Positions 54,861 to 64,000 of a stretch of 64,000 nt of DNA are shown here, piece after piece. Positions within the stretch are counted from its first letter, which is position 1. Each line of letters begins with the position of its first letter. Both the position numbers and the translations under genes were made by a program. Source of the stretch: Aedes albopictus (taxonomy: Eukaryota > Arthropoda > Insecta > Diptera > Culicidae); assembly GCF_035046485.1 (NCBI RefSeq), contig NC_085137.1:500856536-500920535 (forward strand), written 5' to 3'. A model generated the notes under the pieces. It was not told the origin of the DNA, did not search any database, and was given only the letters and a program-made list of their open reading frames with translations.

Positions 54861-57054
54861 CCTTTGCCCTAACCTGATTGGAAGTTCCAGTGTACCGGTA
54901 TTTTGAAGAATTTTATTATGAGATTTAAGAAGAAATTTTCGTGTATAACAATAAATATTAAGAAGATGTTTCAAAAAAAAGTTGGGAGATTTTTTTCCTG
55001 AATTTTTAGAGTAAACGCTCCTATTATTCTGGAATAAAATCGTTATGGGGATTTTAGTTAGACGTAGAATATTGCTGAAAATTATTCGCAGTTTTTGGAA
55101 GAAATTTCTTCAAAATGTTGAAGGAAATTTTCGGTTTTTTCCGGGTATTATGGAAGAAATTCTTCTAGGGTTTCGGAAAAAAAATTAGGAGTTGTGAAGA
55201 CATTGCTACCGCCAATTAAGGAGAATATTTTGAACGTGAACGGCTTTCCTAAGAAGCTGAGCACACTGATCAAAGCAACGATGGCGATGGATGGACATTT
55301 CCAATATTCAATCAAAAAACCGGCAAACGACCTTGATACAACGCAGCCCATAGCCCAAGGGTACTTACCCAGGTGAAAATCATTTCGGTTAAGGCCATAC
55401 TCTCCTCAACGTCCGTCCGAGGTTGAATCTGATATTATTCAAAGCGCCAAAATACAATGACCTAATGGGTTCGCACCAAATAAATCTCGGAAAGTTCACC
55501 ACTAGAGGAGGTTCACAGTTCAGTCTTCGCTCAGCGTACACCGCAATACAATCACCATTAGTCAGTCGCCGCTAGAATTACAAAGTGGCTAACCTTAACC
55601 CGCCAGCTATTCCGGCAATTATGCTTGCGTCTCTTGCAGGCGAAGGCCCCTCTAGTTTTGTCCCAACCCAACGCGACACACCGTTCGAACTTAACGGCAT
55701 AGCAGTTTGCACCTCGACTGACGGATCCCTCTTCGCCGGTCGTCGTCGGCGTAAACGTAGCGCTGTTAGTTCTCGCGACTAGAAAAATAGTTATTATCAT
55801 TCACCAGCACCACGATTCCGGTGGGAGACCCACGCAAGAACTGTGCGCGGGGTTCGTTGGCACCTTTGGCAACCGCGGCGGTGCCGCGTCGGGTCGTCGT
55901 CGTCGACGACGACGTCGCCATCGCCGCCGGTCGCCAGCGGCTCTATGCGTTAATTATTCAACCTGGCTGAAAGCCTTTTTTCCCCGGTTATTCTGTTTTC
56001 TTCGCATAACTGTTTGGTCCCCTGGCCATAACGCGACAAAGACGATTGCGGGGGGTGGTGGTGGTTGGGACTACGGTTGTCCCAGACCCGTCCATGATGA
56101 TTGCATGGATGGACCCACACATTAGGGTGAGGATTGTTTGTCGAAAGTTCTTGCAACCAAAACATACGACAAGGAGTATTGGGTACACTACCAATCAAAA
56201 GTTATCTCCTCAAAAACATGGTATTTTCAAGCCCATATCTCCAAAAATTTGCTTTCGTTATCTAAAATCTAGATCACATTAAAAAGTTAAACAGTCAAAG
56301 GAACTTTAAACATGATTAAGTTGAAAATTTTCAAAAAAAAAAAATTGTATAAAAAGTTTACATAGCCTTGATAAAATTTTCAAAATATACATTTAAATTT
56401 TGGGCAGTTCAGCTGGAAATTGGGTAGGCCAAATTACAAGATGAAAGCCATATTTTCGTTTGTGTTCACAGCTGACCATCTCAATGTCGCTAACAAAAAC
56501 ATTCAATGCGTTGATACCACCACGCTCATATACATCTCAATTGCAGCCAACGTACGTTTCCGCCACTCGGACGCAGTTATTATGACACTCGCTGACCGTC
56601 ATCAAATTTGTCCCAAACGAAGGTTAATTGATTAGTGCCAGTAGACGACGCCATACGAATACGAATGCAAGGCGAAAAAAAAATCATGCAGTCGGAGCTT
56701 CGTGTTTCATCGTGTGTTGTTGTTGTTGATATGATGCTGGACCAGTTGGGTAGACAAAACAATCTAATTTTCATCTGGAATTCAGTGAATGAACTATTGT
56801 TACAATCATTTACTTATATTTTAAACGAAAAACAGTTTTTGAACTTTCACGACGAGGATATGGATGATGATTTCAACTTTAACCATCCTGAAATTGCCCA
56901 ACTCTAGTATTGATATGTTTTTAAGGAAAAACGTCATAAAAATCAGCTTTAACAGTGCATCAGAACTTCAGACGCACAAATCTCAAGAAGCAAGCTTCAA
57001 ACAACAGTGCATTTTATTATTCTGTCCTTGCTCACTTGTAATAAGCTTAAATTA
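54861..57054. other. No gene supported; GC-rich island 55.5-56.2 kb
   Basis: 55190-55376 has an open frame with weak resemblance to a reverse-transcriptase palm (GFPKKLSTLIKATM), too little to call. 55500-56130 is CpG-rich with a 20-bp palindrome CGTCGTCGTCGACGACGACG at 55895-55914 and GCC/GTC-rich runs, a candidate for host regulatory or untranslated sequence. 56260-57050 is AT-rich without recognised content. Confidence 0.4.
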
Positions 57055-57778
57055 CACGGTCCGACAATTTTTTTGCCCAGCTCCAAATTTCACTTTTTCT
57101 GATTGCTCCCGACTAGAAACTCATAAATCTGAAGTTTTGACCCTCCCCCTCCTGGGAGAGGGGAGGGGCGTTGATTTAAAATTTTGAAAAATCGAAAAAT
57201 TTCGAGGTTTTTCGATCGCCATTTCGGCTAAACGCACGATATCAAAAAAGGAAAAGGTTGACCACGGAGCTTTAGGGGTTGTGCAACTACCAACAAAATT
57301 TCACGAAGATCCGTCAAGCCATTCTCGAGAAACGGTGTTTTTACGAAATGATGTTTTAAAGATTTCTTATATTGCACGCAAAGAATCCAACTACTATATG
57401 GCCCAATTGCTGATTTAACCATGCCGTTTAGCATCATGGTGTCTTGGAGGAAGTTTTTCACTACATCAATGTGCTTCTTTTAACCTGTTGGTAAAAATGA
57501 TCAATCCCCCTAAAAGTGAGATAGAAAATATACTTTTTGAATCTTTCAAGATACAAGGTTGATGTCTTCACAAGAGTTGTAGAAAATGCTGTTTTGAATA
57601 ACTTTGTCGAAGACGCCAAATTCGTAACTCCGTTAGTTTTCAAGATACATTACGTTTTTATTACCGGCGGCCCCTTGAAAGTGTTTTTTTTTCAATAACT
57701 TTTTTCACTTTTGATTCCGCAATCCTATTCTCACAGTCTCCAGTAGATCAATCATTTTGACTTTCTAAATAAGACAAT

Positions 57779-58136
57779 AGGAGGCAATCAGTGAAGTACT
57801 AGATTGAAAGTAGTGAGCTGGATTTTTGTATGGTGAGATGATCAATTCTCCATTTCTGCAATGAAATGGTGCAAACAGCGTGGGTATTATGATTTCTTGG
57901 CTAATTTGATGCTGTTTGAGCAAAAGTTTGGGTAACTTTGTTATTGTATTATTGATTTAATGCAAGTTCAACAACACAGTTACCCAAACTTTTGCTCAAA
58001 CAGCATCAAATTAGCCAAGAAATCATAATACCCACGCTGTTTGCACCATTTCATTGCAGAAATGGAGAATTGATCATCTCACCATACAAAAATCCAGCTC
58101 ACTACTTTCAATCTAGTACTTCACTGATTGCCTCCT
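57779..58136. mobile_element. 358-bp insertion: perfect 159-bp hairpin, 40-nt loop
   Basis: Bases 57779-57937 and 57978-58136 are exact reverse complements over all 159 positions as read by eye. The loop is 57938-57977. It interrupts the left arm of the larger element. The right arm has the uninterrupted sequence GACAATTACTTG (complement strand), so the empty site is known and AT appears duplicated at the junctions. No frame of interest. A transcript would form perfect long dsRNA. Confidence 0.92.
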
Positions 58137-58262
58137 ATTACTTGCACTTTCACATTTGTATGAGGTTATTTGCTTACAATTGCCTATAAAGTAGTGCGGG
58201 GCAAAAGTTCGCACCCAACAGTCTGCACAAAATAACTAATAAGCGGAAAAACAATAATTTCG

Positions 58263-60784
58263 GCAATTAAGTTGTCTAGAAAATGTCTCATGGAACCTTA
58301 TGCAAGCCTATCCATATACGCGAGAACAAAAGATGTTTACAAAGTTTTTACAGCTTTTTATATACAGGAAATTTGAACAAAAAGCACTAGAACACAGGCT
58401 TTTGGATTGGTCAATAGATAAAAACAAAATAAGCAGTGCACAATGATACAGAGCCGTATATTGCTGGAAAAAAAAAGTATTACGGTCAAATTATAAGTTT
58501 TTTAATTATGCAAAGATGTAGAAGTTTCTTCAAATTTTTTTATACTTTTCTTTAATATTGGAGGTCTAAATTTTTCTTAAGATCAAATTATCAACTTGTT
58601 TTTTGTTGTATAGAGCAATAAATGTTCCACAAATCTCTGAATACCTTTTATACTTGAATATAGTTTATACTTGTGAGTAAGACTAAAATCTTGCCCGTGT
58701 AGTTGCCGGCTTAGAATAACACTACGGACCTCCTGTTCCGGGGGTAAAAGCCCACCAAACAGGGAACGCCAATCCAAGGTGTCAGGCGACCCGTGCTGAG
58801 GGGTGAATGGTTGAGGGGGTTTAAAACATGCTCGATCTTTAACGGAGCCCGTAACGTGGGTAGATCTCCCTTTCGGGTTGCGTTACGGAGTAAGATCTAC
58901 CAAACTGAACCCTGGTGACATCCAGCTTGTTAAGCTAGGGTAACGCGTTCTGGTAATAAGGATTCATGGTACAAAGCCCTTGTTACTAGTGACAGTTTTT
59001 AAAATTGCATTTATTTTGCCTTACGGATAGTTAAAGACTCGGTTTGTCCTCGCCGAGACTACACTTGATGTAAGAAAAACAAACATGCTTTGCGTATCTA
59101 ATTGCGTAATAACCTACTAAGGACTGATAAGTACTGGTAATACAAGGACTCACGTGAATTCTTATTACCGAACGCATTCTCCAATTTAACAGCGTTTTGC
59201 AACTAGCCTAAAGCCCCGGGTTTTTCAATGTTGTCCTGGGACTAAACTAGAAGCGAGACACGGATGAAGCCAGAGTTCCGATGCATGGACAAATATCAGT
59301 TCTACCGTTTTGTTTTTCTCAGAAATATTATGTGTGATTAAGGGCGCACTTTCGCTGGGATTTATTTTCCTGTGAAAACGGTACTTTTTCATCACATTCG
59401 ATTTCTCGAACCTCTGAGGTAACAAAACAAGATCTGTATAGAAATCGATGCTCCATTGCCTCTCAATGACAATGGAGTAGTACGACATGCACTAAATACT
59501 AAGGATACGGGTATTGCTACAAAAGATCTAAATACTGGTCGCAGTGGCTCATCCGAACAGAAAAAAAAAGACTAAAATCTCGTATCCTTTTATGTTTTCG
59601 TAATTATGGTCATTTTTATATGAACAATACCATATTCTCAAAATTTACGTAATCGCCTCAAACAAAAAAAAAAACATTTCTCTAGTTTCTTCGTCATTAA
59701 AAGGTGAAAATAAGATCTTTTGAAGAATACTAAAAAATTGAAAATTCACTTGAACCATCATAAGATAAGAAGTGCCAAAAATAAACCATTTTTAGAAGAA
59801 ACCCAAGGATAACTTTTTTTAATTGGCTTATTAAAAACTCCCTAATTTTGCATATTATTGACAACATAGCTTAATCTAATAGTGTAGGTGTAAAGCTTTT
59901 ATTTAAGCTATAGATACGGCACTGGACCATTGTGCAGTGGTTCATTGTTCCATGGTGAAAAAAAGAATTCAATCGATTGACTTTTGTGAGCAGCCGTGTT
60001 ATCTAGGTGGCCATGAAAACAAATTCATTCTGTGTAAACATCGTACCGCCCAAACGCCAAATAAGTGAACTTGTGCAAAGTCGATTTTTTTTTTAAATTC
60101 AGCCATTCTACAGGAAACCAATATAGTGGAAGTTATATTTGAAAAATATTAGACTATATTTTATTTTCATGTTGACATTACAGTTATTAATTTTAACCCT
60201 CTAATACCAAACCCCGACTAAGGGCGGGGTATAGTTTGAACATTTTAGAATTTTATATCTGATAGCTAGGATTGTTAAGCACATCTGAAAATAATTTATA
60301 ATGTATTCTGAAGCGTATTTCCTTTTTTATCATCTAAAAATTTATGTTTTGCTGACCTCTCTGATGTTATTATTTCTTTTGTATTAAATAGCGACAATTT
60401 ACATATGTCAAAATTTTCCCCAACCATTCTATCATCGTAAAATAGTTTTGCGAAATTGAACACTAGCATTATTTTTCCAAAAGTAAAACGAAAAAGGATA
60501 TTTTTTAAAGAATATTTAAAAATCTAAACATTTCAACAGTAATCACAAAATCTCTAAATATTTTTGACTCAAACAATGAGAACTTAAATTGGCTTTAAGG
60601 AAAAAGATAACAGTCAGTGTAGGGAATTTAAAAAAAAATAGAGAAAAAAGAAATTTATAAAATTACAAATAAAAAAGTATCTTCAACCAAATCAAGTTTA
60701 AATCAATTTAAGATGAAGAATAGTGATGTTGAGATCCAAATAAAAAAACACATTTCGTTGCTATAGTGAAAGGATAAACACGCT
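58263..60784. other. Unique centre of the 57.06-61.92 kb element
   Basis: AT-rich ends flank a GC-richer 58680-59480 segment (GTGTCAGGCGACCCGTGCTGAGG, CGGAGCCCGTAACGTGGGTAG, GTTGCGTTACGG). It has local inverted words (AACGTGGGTAGATCT / AGATCTACC) and no long frame. It could be the 5' region of a retroelement, but I cannot name one. Confidence 0.4.
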
Positions 60785-61005
60785 ATTTGTATGGAAAAAT
60801 ATCCGATTATTATTTAGGTATTGCCATAACTGATGCCATTGTTCACGCGTTATGCACAGATAACAGACCAGTTATTATTTTAGGTATTTTACCTCTTATG
60901 CAGGGCTGCTTAATACCTAATTCATGTTGCAGGTATTCAGTTTTCCATACCTGCGTTAGTTATTCTTCAGCTATTTTCTCCTGCTCGGGTAGAACTCGAT
61001 AAAAT
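60785..61005 (-). mobile_element. Partial second copy of the AGGTATT MITE
   Basis: The reverse complement aligns with 25388-25605: CCCGAGCAGGAGAAAATAGC, AATACCT, AGCCCTGCATAAGAGGTA, TGTGCATAAC.CGTGAA, TAATAATCGG. Homology stops near TCCATACAAATAGCG, so the other half is missing. It abuts the inner edge of the right arm. Confidence 0.75.
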
Positions 61006-61917
61006 CCAGTGCTATGTTTTGAAGGTTACATGATAGGGAATCGTTAAGAAATGAAAAACGAAATTATTGTCTTTGCGCTTAATAGTTATTTTGTGCAGAC
61101 TGTTGGGTTCAAACTTTTGCCCCGCACTACTTTATAGGCAATTGTAAGCAAATTACCTCATACAAATGTGAAAGTACAAGTAATTGTCGTATTTAGAAAG
61201 TCAATATGATTGACCTGTTGGAGACTGTGAGAATAGGATTGTGGAATCAAAAGTGAAAAAAGTTATTGAGAAAAAAACACTTTCAAGGGGCCGCCGGTAA
61301 TAAAAACGTAATGTATCTTGAAAACTAACGGAGTTACGAATTTGGCGTCTTCGACAAAGTTATTCAGAACAGCATTTTCTACAACTCTTGTGAAGACATC
61401 AACCTTGTATCTTGAAAGATTCAAAAAGTATATTTTCTATCTCACTTTTAGGGGGATTGATCATTTTTACCAACAGGTTAAAAGAAGCACATTGATGTAG
61501 TGAAAAACTTCCTCCAAGACACCATGATGCTAAACGGCATGGTTAAATCAGCAATTGGGCCATATAGTAGTTGGATTATTTGCGTGCAATATAAGAAATC
61601 TTTAAAACATCATTTCGTAAAAACACCGTTTCTCGAGAATGGCTTGACGGATCTTCGTGAAATTTTGTTGGTAGTTGCACAACCCCTAAAGCTCCGTGGT
61701 CAACCTTTTCCTTTTTTGATATCGTGCGTTTAGCCGAAATGGCGATCGAAAAACCTCAAAATTTTTCGATTTTTCAAAATTTCAAGTCAACGCCCCTCCC
61801 CTCTCCCAGGAGGGGGAGGGTCAAAACTTCAGATTTATGAGTTTCTAGTCGGGACCAATCAGAAAAAGTGAAATTTAGAGCTGGGCAGAACAAAATTTAT
61901 TTTTTTGTCGGACCGTG

Positions 61918-62379
61918 TTATTAATATCAGGTGCGCTGGTTTTGTTTATGAAGAGATTTGTGCGCTCAAACTCGTGAGTAGGTGCCTAAGTCGGTCATTT
62001 TGGGATTCTAACAAGCCTGTCCTTAAGGAGAAACTTCAGAGAATACAAACATGGCTGCCACAATGGCCGACTTGGTCCCCTACTCACGTTTTCAAAAACA
62101 CCAATCATGAAAATTCGTAAACAAATGCTCTCGATTTGTAAAAGCTGCCTCTTTTAGCAAGTGAGCAAAGCCAGGAAAAACAAGTGCGGCTTGGCTCGAT
62201 GCTTTGTCCGTCAGATTTGTGCCTCTAAAGTTTGTATGAAAAATTGCAATGGGATTTCTTGATGTTTCACCTTAAAGGCAGGGGTTTAACCTCTGAAACC
62301 GCTTCCTTGAATAAGGACTTGTGCAATGCACGGATTATAATGTTGCAAAACAGTTGTAAAATAAAAGAAAAATTAAATA
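61918..62379. other. No gene recognised
   Basis: Contains TTTTGGGATTCTAAC and ATGGCTGCCACAATGGCCGAC, which resemble 43195-43230 (complement and direct), so a small dispersed repeat is probable. Nothing else. Confidence 0.4.
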
Positions 62380-63295
62380 TTCATAAATAGAGTCATGCGA
62401 AACTCAACGAGGAGTGCTTGAAGGAGTGTCACCGTGCATCGTGCACCGTGAGGGTATAAAGATGTCTGTGAGAAGCACGGTTTCTTGGAACCTCGTAATC
62501 CTGGAAATACTACGGGAATCCTACAGAAATAGAGTGGATCTAATAAGATGAGGACACCAAAAGCAGTAGGGCGATTCCAAAGATAAAACAGGATTTCAGA
62601 AAAAGCTGGAAATTTCCACAGCAAGCTGGAGATGCGAAGGAAAAGCTAGGGGGTTCATGGAAGAAGCTCACGAATTTAGCAAAAAGTCCATAATTCTAGC
62701 AATAACATTCTGGGAAGAAGCTAGTGAATTTTAAAGATGTGAAGAAAGATGCAGGGACTGGGTTTTCCGGAAAGCAGTGAAGCATTCTACAACCATGCTA
62801 GTGATTCTGAGAAGAGAAAGATGATTACGTGGAAAATAGGAGGAATAGTGTGGTTTCAAAAATAAACTGCGGATATTGTCATTATGCTAATTATTTCGGC
62901 AAGAACTGGATATTTTGGAATAAGATAGGAAGAGAGCAAGAAGTTGGGATTTACAAAAGCAAGCTATCTGCTTTATAACGAAACTGGAGATTTCTAATGA
63001 AATCAGGAAACATAGACTTTTGAAGGTTATGACTCTGAGAACAACATGACGATTCCAGTAATTTTTTAGAGATTATTTCAAGAACTTATCCAGAGATGTT
63101 TCCATGAATCTAGCATATATTCATAAAATTTCTACTGAAATGCTCAAAAAGTAGCTCCAGAAATTCTTCCAAAAATTTACATTCAGACATGTCTCCAGTT
63201 TCCGGAGAACTCTGAGAGTACAATAACGATTCCAGTTATTTCTGTAAAGATTCTTCCAAGAATTGATCCAGAGATTCTTCTAGGAATCCTCCATA
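62380..63295. repeat. Degenerate array, two word sets
   Basis: 62500-62830 repeats GGAAGAAGCTAGTGAATTTT-like units of about 25-30 bp. 63020-63295 returns to the 12-bp type (AGAGATTATTTCAAGAACTTATCCAG), with a partial 180-bp duplication: CTCTGAGA near 63029 and 63209, each followed by ACGATTCCAGT.ATTT.. and ATCCAGAGAT. Confidence 0.65.
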
Positions 63296-63297
63296 TA

Positions 63298-64000
63298 CAG
63301 GGGATGGCCAAAATGTTTGGGATATGCAACTTTTTTTCTTTCGCAAAAAAAAGTTAAACAAGCTATAACTTTTCATAGAGCGCATCAAAAAATCTCAAAT
63401 TTTGACTGTTTGTCAACCTATTATGTATGCATCATTATTGGTACAAATTTGGGCTCGATTGATTAATATTTCGCAAAGTTAGAACCGTTCGGGTAAAACA
63501 CCTTTTTTCAGACAACTCATTTTTGAGGTGTCAAATCTCGGAAACCAGTGAACCGAATTGAATGAAATTTTGAACGTACACTAACAATATATAGGGTATA
63601 TGGATCATTCCTTGGCCTAATTTGCAAACCGCCTTGACAATTTTGACCATAACTCATGAATTAATAGCACTAGAAATAATATGTTGACCCTATTACGCAC
63701 TCTAGGCAATGCATGTTTCACCAACTGGAAGTAAACTTACGTAAATATTCAAGAATTTACTTAACTAAGTTGAAAAGATTCGATGTGATGGTATGCAACG
63801 TTGGTCTATGGTACATAAATTGGCCTATTAGTGGATACAACGTTGGCCTATTGCTTTCCATGCACTAGAACCACTTATTATCTCATTTTTTCAATATTTC
63901 TGCTGAGGTATTATCTCTGTTTGTTCACCAATCATACTTTCAAATTACATTTTCGGAGCCAAATTTTCAAAAAACTATAAATAAATCACTTAGACGAAAG
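63298..64000. mobile_element. Left end of a TA-flanked element, cut by window edge
   Basis: TA at 63296-63297 precedes CAGGGGATGGCCAAAATGTT, a terminus of the CAGGGG..GGCCAAAAT type I associate with Tc1/mariner-like mosquito elements. No matching right terminus lies in the window and no transposase frame appears in 700 bp, so this is tentative. Confidence 0.5.

Larger units (their letters stand above)
57055..61917. mobile_element. 4.86-kb inverted-repeat element, CACGGTCCGACAA ends
   Basis: The ends CACGGTCCGACAA and TTGTCGGACCGTG are exact complements, with TTA on both sides (57052-57054 and 61918-61920) as a likely 3-bp duplication. Arms run about 57055-58262 (interrupted by 358 bp) and 61059-61917, roughly 850 bp each of homology. 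Mirror-image frames (57228-57461 minus and 61500-61733 plus; 57461-57643 minus and 61318-61500 plus) reflect the inversion, not genes. No transposase is recognised in the 2.8-kb centre. Superfamily undetermined. Confidence 0.85.

Noticed and set aside
55194..55376. Reverse-transcriptase relic (GFPKKLSTLIKATM)
   Set aside because: Only about 15 residues resemble an RT palm region; no second motif nearby, so not called.
57228..57643. Paired ORFs in the arms of the 57-62 kb element (mirrored at 61318-61733)
   Set aside because: Short, motif-free and conserved only by arm identity; no evidence of coding.
57779..58136. MicroRNA precursor
   Set aside because: A 159-bp perfect stem is far longer than an animal pre-miRNA; a hairpin-siRNA locus or young MITE is more plausible.

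Overview
The window looks like non-coding, repeat-dense chromosomal DNA of a culicine mosquito, most likely an Aedes species. The reasons are inferential: tRNA-derived SINEs of the Feilai type with target-site duplications, RTE-type retrotransposon relics, many AT-rich MITE-like elements with TA, TTAA or 8-bp duplications, and long degenerate 12-bp-period arrays resembling what I know of Aedes intergenic and intronic DNA. I cannot support any intact host protein-coding gene. Nearly all open frames are under 120 codons and arise in repeats. The only segments with gene-like character are two broken RTE retrotransposon copies (about 9.7-11.2 kb and 16.1-17.35 kb) and one short codon-biased ORF of unknown origin (35.2-35.4 kb).

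Layout: 0-9.4 kb holds degenerate arrays, a hairpin, a MITE with CCCGACTAGAAA ends and a tandem family near 6 kb. 9.4-17.4 kb holds a SINE, RTE copy 1, a 2.06 kb foldback element and RTE copy 2. 17.4-31 kb is a mosaic of short elements: two tiny truncated retroposons, hAT-like elements at 21.0 and 23.3-25.1 kb, several palindromic MITEs, and a TA-flanked MITE interrupted by an hAT MITE. 31.5-35.2 kb is a large 12-bp-period array with four tandem copies of a 633-bp higher-order unit. 36-46.6 kb has SINEs, a 1 kb hAT-like element with a perfect 8-bp duplication, a second copy of the 6 kb family, and several MITEs. 47.05-52.03 kb is a 4.98 kb TTAA-flanked, piggyBac-like foldback element with arms of about 2 kb. 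52.1-54.9 kb is another degenerate array. 57.06-61.92 kb is a second giant inverted-repeat element (4.86 kb), one arm of which carries a 358-bp insertion made of a perfect 159-bp hairpin. The window ends in an array and the left end of a TA-flanked element.

The most notable theme is inverted-repeat architecture at many scales, from about 60 bp to 5 kb. Several of these units would fold into long double-stranded RNA if transcribed. A second theme is the recurring 12-bp (4-codon) periodicity of the arrays, which keeps frames open and on one strand encodes amphipathic-helix-like peptides. GC-richer islands near 11.5-13.6, 27.7-28.6, 36.7-38.2, 44.5-46.4 and 55.5-56.2 kb are the best candidates for unique host sequence such as promoters or untranslated exons, but nothing in them is diagnostic.
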